The notes under the pieces are model-generated. The model did not search any database. It was not told the origin of the DNA and saw only the letters and a list, made by a program, of their open reading frames with translations. A stretch of 47,811 nt of DNA from Acidobacteriaceae bacterium (GTDB lineage: Bacteria > Acidobacteriota > Terriglobia > Terriglobales > Acidobacteriaceae), in assembly GCA_003142935.1 (NCBI GenBank), contig PLOG01000072.1:1-47811 (forward strand), given 5' to 3'. Every line of letters starts with the position of its first letter. Positions within the stretch are counted from its first letter, which is position 1. Below are positions 9,178-17,156 of the stretch, piece by piece. Made by a program: the position numbers and the translations under genes.

Positions 9178-10212
9178 TTATGGCTTGAGTACTCCTTTAA
9201 CGATTGCGCCTGAATGCATCTCTTCAAAGGCCTCGCGCCATTCGGAGAGGGGCGAAATCCGGCCGAGCAAAGGTTGGAGATCGATTTTTCCGCTCGCCAA
9301 GAGCAAAAGGACCTTCTCCCACATTAGCCAATTGTGAGAAAAGCTGCCCTGGAGAGTAACCGCCTTCTGGACGAGCTGATCCAGCGAAAAGTTGAACGGC
9401 TGCGGCCCCCATCCCACCTTCGTGATTTGGCCCGCCGGACGGACAATGTCGAGCCCGAGCTTGAGTGAAGCGGAAACGCCTGCGGCGTCGATCACCAGGT
9501 CCACTCCATAGCCATCGCCGAAATTCCTTACCCACTCGGTAACGTTCTCGCCTTGCGCGCCAAGAATCGTATCCGCACCCACCCGCTTCGCGATCTCGAG
9601 CCGTTTGGCATCGGCAGGCATGCCAATTACGATGAGGCGCCCGGCTCCGGAGAGGCTTGCCATCGCCGCACAAAGCAAACCGATTGGGCCCGGTCCGATC
9701 ACTGCGACTGTGTCACCGGGCCGTATGCGCGAATTGACGCAGACGGCGTTGTAAGCCACGCAACACGGCTCGGTCAGCGCGGCTTCTTCCAAGCTCAACG
9801 ATGCTGGGACGTGATGAAGACAGCGGGCCGGAACTTTGACAAAGGGCGCCATGGCTCCGTCGACTCCATACCCGAAACCAAGCCGCTTCGGCTCTAAATG
9901 ATAGAGACCCTGACGAATAAACGCCGAATCTGGAGGTAGCAGCGCGGCTGTTTCGCTAACTACGCGGTCGCCCTCCTTGAAGCCTTTTACGCGGTTGCCA
10001 AGTTTGGCGACAAAACCGGCGAACTCATGACCGAGGACGACTGGATAATTCACCGTCCAGCTCGGCTTGCCTGCGTATTGATGCAGATCGCTACCGCAGA
10101 TGGCTACGGCCTGCACCTTAAGCAGAACGTCCTCTTCGCCAACTTCGGGAACAGGAAGTTCCCGAAGCTCTACCGAGTGAGGCTCCTTTGCATAGTTAAC
10201 CAGTCCGATCAT
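9178..10212 (-). CDS. Zinc-type medium-chain alcohol/polyol dehydrogenase
   Basis: 344 residues from ATG 10212, which has a perfect AGGAGG 8 bases upstream; the longer open frame is an out-of-gene extension. MDR superfamily like threonine, sorbitol or 2,3-butanediol dehydrogenases: AICGSDLHQY with catalytic zinc ligand C39, GHEFAG with H62/E63, and the Rossmann motif VIGPGPIGLL. The lobe that normally carries four structural-zinc cysteines (about residues 87-110) has none, so the structural zinc is absent. Position between lipA and the E2 gene suggests it prepares or recycles a hydroxy-ketone or ketoacid used by the dehydrogenase complex; in acetoin clusters this position is often a butanediol dehydrogenase. 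Substrate is not readable from sequence. Confidence 0.82.
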   Translation of the reverse strand: MIGLVNYAKEPHSVELRELPVPEVGEEDVLLKVQAVAICGSDLHQYAGKPSWTVNYPVVLGHEFAGFVAKLGNRVKGFKEGDRVVSETAALLPPDSAFIRQGLYHLEPKRLGFGYGVDGAMAPFVKVPARCLHHVPASLSLEEAALTEPCCVAYNAVCVNSRIRPGDTVAVIGPGPIGLLCAAMASLSGAGRLIVIGMPADAKRLEIAKRVGADTILGAQGENVTEWVRNFGDGYGVDLVIDAAGVSASLKLGLDIVRPAGQITKVGWGPQPFNFSLDQLVQKAVTLQGSFSHNWLMWEKVLLLLASGKIDLQPLLGRISPLSEWREAFEEMHSGAIVKGVLKP

Positions 10213-10265
10213 ATTCTTGCCTCCTGCTTCTACCGTCATGGCACACTTTGGCAAGCCACAGCTCG

Positions 10266-11483
10266 CTATAGAATGAGCAGCGCCGGTTGCTCGAGCAGTT
10301 CTTTGATCCGGCTCAGAAATCTCGCGCCTGCCACGCCGTCGAGTACGCGATGATCGATGGATGCGCTGATCGTCACCGTCTCTCTGGCCGCCAGCGCGTC
10401 TCCGCAGACCACCGCGCGCTTTGCGATGCGCCCGGTCGCTACGATGATGCTTTGGGGAGGATTCAGGATGGCCTGGAACCAATCGACCGCGAAGGCGCCG
10501 AGGTTCGACAACGTCGCGCTTCCTCCCTCCATCTCCGCTAGCGTCAACTTTCCGGCGCGTGCTTTACCGGCCAGGCGAATCCGCTCACGGGCCACACCGA
10601 GCATCGTCAATTGATCCACGTTGCGAATCACGGGAACAAAGAGCATCTGATCGGTTTGAGCGGCGAATCCGATGTCGATCGACTGCCGGGCGAGGATTTT
10701 TCCATTTTGCCAGAAAGTATTCACCGACGGCATTTCGGATAACGACCGGGCCATGGCCTTGAGGAAGAAATCGGTGAAGGTGATGCGCGCCTCCTCCCCT
10801 TGCACGGCGGCCACGCAACTGGCGCGAAGTTCGACAAGCTGAGTGGCGTCGACCTCCACGCCCAGATAGAAATGGGGCGCTTGGTTGAAACTGGCCGTCA
10901 ACCGTTCCGCAAGCGCGGCGCGGCGCGGCGAAAGCTGGACATCGAGCGGAGCAACTGCGGCGGCTGGCACTGCAGGCGCCGCAGCCTCGGCTTGCGCGGC
11001 GTGAACTCGCCGCACGTCTTCAGCTTGAATTCTGCTCCCCTTCGCTGGCTTCAAACCGTGCAGATCGACGTCCAGTTCCCTGGCCATCCGCTTGGCCAGC
11101 GGAGTCGCGCTAAACTGCGGCGCTCCTTGCGTTTCCTTGGCCTCTTCGCCGCCCGTTGCGGGGTAAGCCTGCGGCTCGGTGGGCTCGATAACCGCCGCCC
11201 TCAAAGTGCCTGCCAACACAGCCGCTGCGGCCGCGATTTCGTCTTCGCGGTCCACAATTGCCGCGATCACCGTACCCGTCGCCACCATTTGTTTTGGCGC
11301 CACAGTCTCTGCCGCCACATATCCCGATACCGTCGCCTCTACTTCCATCTCGACTTTATCGGTCTCCACGCTGAACAACACTTCGCCTTTTTCGATCTTG
11401 TCGCCGGGCTGTTTGAACCAAACGGAAACTGAACCTTCCGTCATCGTCAGACCGAGTTGAGGCATTACCACATCATGAGTCAT
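10266..11483 (-). CDS. 2-oxoacid/acetoin dehydrogenase E2 (dihydrolipoamide acyltransferase)
   Basis: 405 residues with the full E2 layout: N-terminal lipoyl domain with the lipoyl-lysine K43 in ETDKVEMEVE, a flexible linker rich in Ala, Pro and Glu, a peripheral-subunit-binding domain (SATPLAKRMARELDVDL, GSRIQAEDVRRV), another Ala/Pro linker and the catalytic domain ending in IDHRVLDG with H378 and D382. It accepts the acyl group from E1 and passes it to CoA. One lipoyl domain only, as in acetoin dehydrogenase AcoC and Gram-positive type PDH. It begins 10 bases after the E1beta stop, so the operon is tight. The lipA gene two positions downstream probably serves this protein. Confidence 0.92.
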   Translation of the reverse strand: MTHDVVMPQLGLTMTEGSVSVWFKQPGDKIEKGEVLFSVETDKVEMEVEATVSGYVAAETVAPKQMVATGTVIAAIVDREDEIAAAAAVLAGTLRAAVIEPTEPQAYPATGGEEAKETQGAPQFSATPLAKRMARELDVDLHGLKPAKGSRIQAEDVRRVHAAQAEAAAPAVPAAAVAPLDVQLSPRRAALAERLTASFNQAPHFYLGVEVDATQLVELRASCVAAVQGEEARITFTDFFLKAMARSLSEMPSVNTFWQNGKILARQSIDIGFAAQTDQMLFVPVIRNVDQLTMLGVARERIRLAGKARAGKLTLAEMEGGSATLSNLGAFAVDWFQAILNPPQSIIVATGRIAKRAVVCGDALAARETVTISASIDHRVLDGVAGARFLSRIKELLEQPALLIL

Positions 11484-11493
11484 GGCGCACCTG

Positions 11494-12486
11494 TCAGGAG
11501 TTCATCCAATCTCGTATTTCGGTCACTACCCGCTCTACGTCGGGAAGAATCCGATTTTCCAACTTGGGGCTGAAGGCATTGGGCGCGGGACGCGCGCAGA
11601 TCCGCTTGGGAGGCGCGTCGAGGCTGTCGAAGCAATCCTCGCAGGCCACGGAAAAGACCTCGCCCGAAAAGCCGCACGACGCATGCGCCTCCTCTACCAC
11701 CGCCACGCGGGTAGTTTTCCGGATGGAGGCGGCGATGCCCTCCCGATCGAGAGGGGCGATCGTCCTGGGGTCCAAAACCTCGAGCGAGATGCCCTCCTGG
11801 TCGAGAATCCGCGCCGCATCCAGCGCCACATGCACCATGCGGCCCACCGCCACTAGCGTTGCCGTCGTTCCAGCCCGGCATATATTTGCCTTGCCGAAGG
11901 GAATCAGATACTCCTCGGCGGGTACGTTTCCCTTGATATTGTAAAGGGCCTTGTGCTCGATGAAGATCACCGGACAATCGTCGCGGAGCGCGGTCTTCAT
12001 CAGGCCCTTCACGTCGTACGGCGTCGCGGGAACGACCACCTTCAGGCCCGGAATGTGCGCGAACCATGCGTAAAAAGTATGCGAGTGCTGCACGCCGGCA
12101 TTGCGCACCGATCCCATTGAGCCGCGGACCATGAGCGGTACTTTCAACTCGCCGTTGGAGAGGAAATGTGCATTGGCGGCCTGTTGCACGATCTGCGTCA
12201 TGGCCTCCAGTGAGAAGTCGAGGAAGACATTATCGACGATGGCCCGATTGCCGGCCATCGCGGCTCCAATCGCCATGCCCGTTTCACCAAGCTCCGTGAT
12301 CGCGGTGTCGCGCAACCGGTGGTCGCCGAACTCGGCCCATAGCCCCTTGGTCTGGCGGAAGTTCCCGCCGCGTGGGCCGATGCCCTGGCCGATATAGACG
12401 ATGCTTGGGTCGCGGCGCATCTCTTCGCCTAGCGCCTCCACTCCGGCGTCTCCGTAGGTTATTTCTCGCTTTCCGTTCGTCACCAC
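11494..12486 (-). CDS. 2-oxoacid/acetoin dehydrogenase E1 beta subunit
   Basis: 330 residues with the transketolase-like pyrimidine-binding domain (REITYGDAGVEALGEEMRRDPSIVYIGQGIG) and the C-terminal transketolase domain (TLVAVGRMVHVALDAA, LEVLDPRTIAPLDREGI). GTG start at 12486 sits 6 bases after AGGAGG, an almost ideal site, so a GTG start is clear. It pairs with the E1alpha gene just upstream (10-base gap) to form the TPP-dependent decarboxylase that feeds acyl groups to E2. Closest family match by eye is the AcoB/PdhB type with separate alpha and beta subunits. Confidence 0.92.
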   Translation of the reverse strand: MVTNGKREITYGDAGVEALGEEMRRDPSIVYIGQGIGPRGGNFRQTKGLWAEFGDHRLRDTAITELGETGMAIGAAMAGNRAIVDNVFLDFSLEAMTQIVQQAANAHFLSNGELKVPLMVRGSMGSVRNAGVQHSHTFYAWFAHIPGLKVVVPATPYDVKGLMKTALRDDCPVIFIEHKALYNIKGNVPAEEYLIPFGKANICRAGTTATLVAVGRMVHVALDAARILDQEGISLEVLDPRTIAPLDREGIAASIRKTTRVAVVEEAHASCGFSGEVFSVACEDCFDSLDAPPKRICARPAPNAFSPKLENRILPDVERVVTEIRDWMNS

Positions 12487-12496
12487 GCAATTCCTC

Positions 12497-13456
12497 CTAC
12501 CAAACGAAATCCAGCGCCGTCTCAGGATCCGGTTCGGGACTCACGCGCCCGAACTCCACCGCGTCCTCCAACCACGCCTGGGTCTCCCTGTCTATGGCGT
12601 CGAATTCGTCCGCGCCGGCGACCTTCTCCGCCATCGAGCTTTCGCGCAGCGCCTTGATGGGATCCCGTTTCTTCCACGACTCAATCTCTTCCTTGGAGCG
12701 GTAATGAGTTCCCGGATCGCCCTCGTGATGACCATGGAAGCGGTACGTCTTGCACTCGATCAGCGTCGGACCACCGTCCTTGCGGGCGCGGGAGATTGCT
12801 TCTCCGGCGGCCTCGTAGACCCTCCGTGCGTCGCTGCCGTCCACTGTCACGCCGGGCATCTTAAAGATGGCCGCGCGCGCGGCGATATCCAGGCTCTTGG
12901 TAGCGCGCTCAAGCGACATTTCCGTGGCGTAGAGATTGTTCTCGCAGACATAAACAACGGGGAGATTCCACACCGAGGCCAGATTCAGTCCCTCATAAAA
13001 GGAGCCGCTGTTCGATGCGCCGTCGCCGAAGAAGCAAACTGTCACTTGCCCGCTCTTGCGCAACTGCGCGCTGAGCGCGCCGCCGGCCGACATCGTGATT
13101 CCCGATCCTACGATGCCATTGGTGCCCATGAATCCGCAGCCCGGAGCGTACATGTGCATGCTGCCGCCCCGGCCGGCGGAACATCCCGTCGCCTTGCCCC
13201 ATAACTCCGCCATCACCTGCCTGCCGGGGACGCCTTTGGCGAGCGCGTGGCCGTGACCGCGATGGGTGCTCCAGACCATGTCCGTCTTGCTCAAGTTGGC
13301 GCAAACTCCGGCCGCTACGGCCTCTTCGCCCACATACAAGTGAACGAATCCGGGAAGCACGCCCGACCGGTACAATTCCTGAATCTTCATCTCGAACTCG
13401 CGCAGACGCGTCATCGTACGGTAAAGCTCTAGAACTGTCTGTTTGTCAATCTTCAC
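12497..13456 (-). CDS. 2-oxoacid/acetoin dehydrogenase E1 alpha subunit (TPP-dependent)
   Basis: 319 residues. The TPP-binding motif begins at GDGASNSGSFYEG and ends at VCENN, about residues 143-173. The start of the fold (LELYRTMTRLREFEMKIQELY) and the phosphorylation-loop equivalent FHGHHEGD are typical for AcoA/PdhA. GTG start at 13456 with GGGAGG upstream at a slightly long spacing. Short length favours an acetoin dehydrogenase-like or acetoin-type PDH E1 over the long mitochondrial type. True substrate (acetoin, pyruvate or a branched/deoxy ketoacid) is not decided by the sequence; the sugar-acid context would also allow a 2-oxoacid product of sugar dehydration. Confidence 0.92.
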   Translation of the reverse strand: MKIDKQTVLELYRTMTRLREFEMKIQELYRSGVLPGFVHLYVGEEAVAAGVCANLSKTDMVWSTHRGHGHALAKGVPGRQVMAELWGKATGCSAGRGGSMHMYAPGCGFMGTNGIVGSGITMSAGGALSAQLRKSGQVTVCFFGDGASNSGSFYEGLNLASVWNLPVVYVCENNLYATEMSLERATKSLDIAARAAIFKMPGVTVDGSDARRVYEAAGEAISRARKDGGPTLIECKTYRFHGHHEGDPGTHYRSKEEIESWKKRDPIKALRESSMAEKVAGADEFDAIDRETQAWLEDAVEFGRVSPEPDPETALDFVW

Positions 13457-13560
13457 GTCCGTTCATACCTCCCAATCCAGAGAGCCCCCGGCAGGAATCC
13501 TGCCCTGCGAACCCAGTGGCCAGCTCGAACTGCTCTGCAGCTCCGTTCAATTCGCTCCGC

Positions 13561-14034
13561 TTATGAAATGGATGCGCCGTCGCTATCTCCGGGCCGATGC
13601 CGCAGTTCGAGTAGGAAACCCACCAGCGCCTGCGTGTCGAGCAGCGCCCAGCGAGTTCCCGGCCGAATCCCATCGCCGTTCTGGAGAACCTCGATCCCTT
13701 GTTCCTTCAGTTGGCTCACCGTATCGTCCATTGAGGGGGTCTCGAAAAGAATGTGATGAATACCCTCACCCCGCTCGTCGAGGAACTCCTTGAAAGCGTT
13801 GTTCTCGCCTTCCAGAGGCTGGATCAACTCCAGTTCCAACGCTCCCACTTGCACGAAGGCCTGCCGTAACTTGATCGGCTCCGGGCGGCCCCGGAAGAAG
13901 TACTTCGACTCCGGCCGGTTGGGCCATTCAATAAAATGGAACGGCCCGATGCCGAAGATTTTGCTTAGCAGTTCGGTGGTCCGGTCCAGATCCCGGACCA
14001 CGATACCGATCTGCACAGCGCGTTCAAGTTTCAC
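13561..14034 (-). CDS. VOC (glyoxalase/bleomycin-resistance) superfamily protein
   Basis: 157 residues with two beta-alpha-beta-beta-beta units: VQIGIVVRDLDRTTELLSKI at the start, LELELIQPL, then GIHHILFETPSMDDTVSQL and a closing LLDTQALVGFLLELRHR strand. The metal-type positions (His near the GIHH turn and Glu in LELR) are consistent with a methylmalonyl-CoA-epimerase or lactoylglutathione-lyase-like enzyme. The ATG at 14112 lies inside the neighbouring SDR gene. GTG at 14034 gives the right N-terminus for the fold and leaves a 16-base gap, so I chose it. Located between the SDR and E1alpha of one operon, so probably an epimerase or isomerase acting on the same substrate series. Confidence 0.75.
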   Translation of the reverse strand: MKLERAVQIGIVVRDLDRTTELLSKIFGIGPFHFIEWPNRPESKYFFRGRPEPIKLRQAFVQVGALELELIQPLEGENNAFKEFLDERGEGIHHILFETPSMDDTVSQLKEQGIEVLQNGDGIRPGTRWALLDTQALVGFLLELRHRPGDSDGASIS

Positions 14035-14050
14035 TCCACTTCTTGTTCCT

Positions 14051-14854
14051 TTAGCGGGCAAGATAGCCTCCGTCGACTGGCAGGGATACACCGGTGACCA
14101 TCGAGGATGCATCGGAGGCGAGAAACAACGCCGGTCCGACGATCTCCCAGGCCTCGCCCACCCGGCCGATGGGAATATTGTCGGTCCAGGTCTGCATCAG
14201 CTTCTCGGGGTCGAACTGCGGATCGTCCATCACCTCGCGGAGGCCCGGAGTCATAAACTGGCAAGGCGCAAGGGAGTTCACGCGAATTCCGCGCTTGGCC
14301 CATTCGATCGCCAGTTGCCGCGTGATGGCGTCCATGCCGCCTTTGCTCGCACTGTAGATGGCCGCGCCGCGCGGATAACCAGCTTGTCCGGAGATTGACG
14401 ATATATTGACGATCGAACCTTTGCCGCAAGGGAGCATCCGCCTCGCCGCCTCCTGGCAGCAGAGAAAAGCTCCGCGCAGGTTGATGTCGATGGCTCTATC
14501 CCATGTCGCGATGGCGGTGTCTTCCGCCGCTTCATGCGGCGAGACGCCCGCGCTGTTGACCAGGATATCCAACCCACCGAACCGTTCGGCGGCGCTCAGG
14601 AAACCTGCATGAATCTCCTCTGGCTGGCCCACGTCCATGCGCAATGCAAGCGCCTGGCGGCCCAGCTCTTCAACCCTCGAGGCCGTGTTTTTGGCCTTGT
14701 CGAAGGCGATATCCGCGGCCACGATGTTGCAGCCGAACTCGGCAAAACCCAGCGCCATGGCTTCACCGAAGCCCGATGCCGCCCCTGTAATCAACGCGGT
14801 GCGTCCGCTCAGGTCGAAAAGATCGCGCATGAACCTCTTGCTGGCAACAATCAT
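14051..14854 (-). CDS. Short-chain dehydrogenase/reductase (first gene of the dehydrogenase operon)
   Basis: 267 residues, classical SDR: cofactor loop TGAASGFGEA, NSAG in place of NNAG, ISSISG with the catalytic Ser, and YSASK with Tyr and Lys, ending in the usual PVDGGYLAR. The acidic residue after strand 2 (VAADI) favours NAD over NADP. ATG 14854 has GGAGGA upstream at 12-13 bases; a second ATG eight codons later (RDLFDLSG) is possible. It is preceded by a good leftward promoter and the shared operator motif, so it heads the SDR-VOC-E1-E2-ADH-lipA unit. Likely oxidises a sugar or polyol to feed the ketoacid dehydrogenase (inference). Confidence 0.87.
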   Translation of the reverse strand: MIVASKRFMRDLFDLSGRTALITGAASGFGEAMALGFAEFGCNIVAADIAFDKAKNTASRVEELGRQALALRMDVGQPEEIHAGFLSAAERFGGLDILVNSAGVSPHEAAEDTAIATWDRAIDINLRGAFLCCQEAARRMLPCGKGSIVNISSISGQAGYPRGAAIYSASKGGMDAITRQLAIEWAKRGIRVNSLAPCQFMTPGLREVMDDPQFDPEKLMQTWTDNIPIGRVGEAWEIVGPALFLASDASSMVTGVSLPVDGGYLAR

Positions 14855-14897
14855 CGCGGTGATTCCTCCATTGATCGTTGTTTCAAAAGCTAAAAAC

Positions 14898-14941
14898 ACT
14901 ATACACGCACTCGGCACATTTGTCATCTATATTGTCAACAA
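14898..14941 (-). promoter_or_regulatory. Promoter with shared two-part operator before the SDR-dehydrogenase operon
   Basis: Read leftward: operator half TTGTTGACAA (plus-strand 14932-14941), then 5 bases, then -35 ATGACA (14921-14926), 17 bases, -10 TATAGT (14898-14903). The -35 also forms the end of the second operator half, whose start lies 12 bases from the first. The same arrangement is seen at 29961, 39228 and 47450. A FadR-type GntR regulator recognises TTGTNNACAA-like sites, so the local GntR is the first candidate. Confidence 0.7.
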
Positions 14942-15059
14942 ATGCTCTCGACACAATAGATTCTTACCCCACAAATCGTAAATCCGAATACTTCAACATT
15001 TGTGGTGGGTAACATCGCGCGGCGGCGAGCAGGTCAACCATGTTCTGAATGCCAGCATC

Positions 15060-15482
15060 GGCCTTGCGATATGCGGCTTCGAGTTTACTGTTGGGCCGGT
15101 GTTGCGGATCGGGCCGGTGGTGGAAGCGGCTGTTAGCCAAGCCACGCTCGCCGAGGTCCGCGTCCCACGCCCCAAAGGCCAGACGTGGCAAAAGCCGAAA
15201 CGGGTGATCGCCGATGCCGGCTACGACTCCGATCCGCTACGTGAGCGATTGAAAAGGCGGGTCATCGAGTTGATTGCATCCTACCGCAAGAACAACAAAC
15301 GGCGGCGCTATGAAGACGGAAGCTAACTGCGCCGCTACAAACGCCGCTGGATCGTAGAGCGCACCAACGCTTGGCTGGGCCAATTCCGCCGATTGCTGGT
15401 TCGCCACAAATATTTGCTCTCCACCTACCAGGCCTTCTTCTATCTCGCTTGCCTCTGGATTACCCTGAGGCACTGTTTATGA
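15060..15482 (+). pseudogene. IS5-type transposase C-terminal remnant with in-frame stop
   Basis: Plus-strand frame reads KPKRVIADAGYDSDPLRERLKRR, then KNNKRRRYEDGS, a TAA at 15324-15326, and continues in the same frame with RRYKRRWIVERTNAWLGQF and RRLLVRHKYLLSTYQAFFYL to a stop at 15480-15482. The DAGYDSD and ERTNAWLGQFRRL blocks are the DDE domain end of IS5/IS427-like transposases. The N-terminal half and the IS ends are missing. The upstream limit of homology is uncertain (about 15060-15110). It lies between lpd and the rest of the dehydrogenase operon, opposite in direction. Confidence 0.75.
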
Positions 15483-15490
15483 AACACGCT

Positions 15491-16918
15491 CTACGCATTG
15501 ATCGCCATCCCCTGCACCGCCCCATAAGCATCCAGCATTGACTCTGCCAACGTGGGATGAGCGTGGATGGTAAACATCATCTCCTCCACTGTACCCTCCA
15601 ACTCCAGCACCGCAACCGCCTCCGCAATCAGCTCCGTGGCCTGCGGTCCCACGATATGGACGCCAAGAATCTCACCAAATCTCGCATCGGAAACGATCTT
15701 CACAAATCCGTCGTGGCTGTCCACGATGGTCGCCTTTGAGTTGCCGGCGAAGGGGAACTTGCCCACCTTCACTCCATAACCCATTTCCTTCGCTTGCGCC
15801 TCGGTGAGCCCCACCGACCCAATTTGCGGGTTGGTGTAGGTACAACCGGGGATGCGGTCGCGCCGCACCGACCGGAAGGCGCGCCCGGCGATTTTGGCCA
15901 CGGCTATCATCCCGCTCATCGAACCCACGTGCGCCAGTTGCGGCAGCCCGAACACAATGTCGCCAATAGCAAACACGCCTGGCTCCGCCGTCTCCTGCGC
16001 TTCATTGACCTTTATAAAGCCGTGATCAAGCTTGATCTTCGTCTTCTCGAGACCGATATTGCCCGTCCGCCCCGAGCGGCCTACCGCGACCAGCGCCTTC
16101 TCCGCTTTCCTGACTTGCTTCTTGCCGTTCGCGTCGATAAAAGTCACCTCCACGCCGTCTTCGGTCCTCTCTACTGCCTCCACTCTGGCGCCAGCATTCA
16201 CGTCGATGCCTTGCTTCTTGAAGGTCCGAGCCAACTCCTTTGAAACGTCTTCGTCTTCCACAGGCACCACACGCGGCAGGAACTCGATGATGGAAACCTC
16301 AGTACCGAAGCTGCGGAAGATGGAGCTGAATTCCATTCCAACGGCCCCCGCGCCGATCACCACGAGCGACTTGGGCACCTGGTTGATGTCCAGAATCTCC
16401 ACATTCGTCAGAACGCGGCTGTTGACTTCCAGCCCTGGCAGCATCTTTGCCTCAGATCCAGTCGCGAGGATCACATTCTTCGCCTTGACGTGGCTCACTT
16501 CTCCCGCAGCCCCCTCCGTGGTCACTTCAATAGTATGCACACCATCCTTTGCCGGCCCGGTCAGCCGCGCATAGCCCTTGATCGTCGTGATTTTGTGCTT
16601 CCGCATCAGGAACTCGAGGCCCTTGGTGTGTTTGCTCACGATGGCATTCTTGCGTTTGAGCACCGCCGCCCAATTCAACTTGGGCGTACCGATTTCATCG
16701 ATGCCGTACTCGGCCGCGTGCTTCAGATGGTCCCAGATTTCCGCGGCGAAGAGCAGCGCCTTGGTCGGAATGCAGCCCACGTGCAGGCAGGTCCCGCCAA
16801 GCTTGTCGCTCTTCTCGATCAGCGCCACTTTCAGCCCATACTCCGCGCCGCGGATGGCCGCCGTATAACCAGCTGGTCCTCCGCCAACGATCGTCACATC
16901 AAAGATCATTTCAGCCAA
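15491..16918 (-). CDS. lpdA: Dihydrolipoyl dehydrogenase (E3)
   Basis: 475 residues. FAD motif GGGPAGYTAAIRGAEYG at the N-terminus, redox-active disulfide GGTCLHVGCIPTK, NAD-binding VIGAGAVGMEFSSIF, and the C-terminal HAHPTLAES with the catalytic His-Glu pair that works across the dimer. It re-oxidises dihydrolipoamide on E2 with NAD+. TTG at 16918 has AAAGGA at 7-base spacing, whereas the ATG three codons later would be too far from it, so I kept TTG. It was presumably once part of the same operon as E1 and E2; the IS5 remnant now separates it, and it needs its own promoter. Confidence 0.94.
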   Translation of the reverse strand: MAEMIFDVTIVGGGPAGYTAAIRGAEYGLKVALIEKSDKLGGTCLHVGCIPTKALLFAAEIWDHLKHAAEYGIDEIGTPKLNWAAVLKRKNAIVSKHTKGLEFLMRKHKITTIKGYARLTGPAKDGVHTIEVTTEGAAGEVSHVKAKNVILATGSEAKMLPGLEVNSRVLTNVEILDINQVPKSLVVIGAGAVGMEFSSIFRSFGTEVSIIEFLPRVVPVEDEDVSKELARTFKKQGIDVNAGARVEAVERTEDGVEVTFIDANGKKQVRKAEKALVAVGRSGRTGNIGLEKTKIKLDHGFIKVNEAQETAEPGVFAIGDIVFGLPQLAHVGSMSGMIAVAKIAGRAFRSVRRDRIPGCTYTNPQIGSVGLTEAQAKEMGYGVKVGKFPFAGNSKATIVDSHDGFVKIVSDARFGEILGVHIVGPQATELIAEAVAVLELEGTVEEMMFTIHAHPTLAESMLDAYGAVQGMAINA

Positions 16919-17156
16919 GATAAGTCCTTTCCTAACGCTCCATTGTTTACCAGTAGCAGTTCACTCCACCGTTGAGTCTAACGAATCCGTGGAGCATCTA
17001 TGCCGCTTGACTTGCGCCGACACCTATCCACCCCCTTTAGCTTTCCTGATTTGGATTCGCTGCTCTGCGGCCCGTCGGCTAGCTTGAAGCCCAACCGAGG
17101 GAACAATTCAGCAGGACAGCGGTTCGGCATTTGAGCATGGTGCCGGCGCCTTTCCG
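16919..17156. repeat. Spacer carrying one copy of a 29-bp dispersed repeat (17007-17035)
   Basis: At 17007-17035 the sequence reads TTGACTTGCGCCGACACC followed by TATCCACCCCC. The same 29 bases with two changes occur at 36454-36482. Neither copy is in a gene. I cannot tell whether it is an IS end, a REP-like element or a coding remnant. The rest of the spacer is featureless. Confidence 0.5.
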
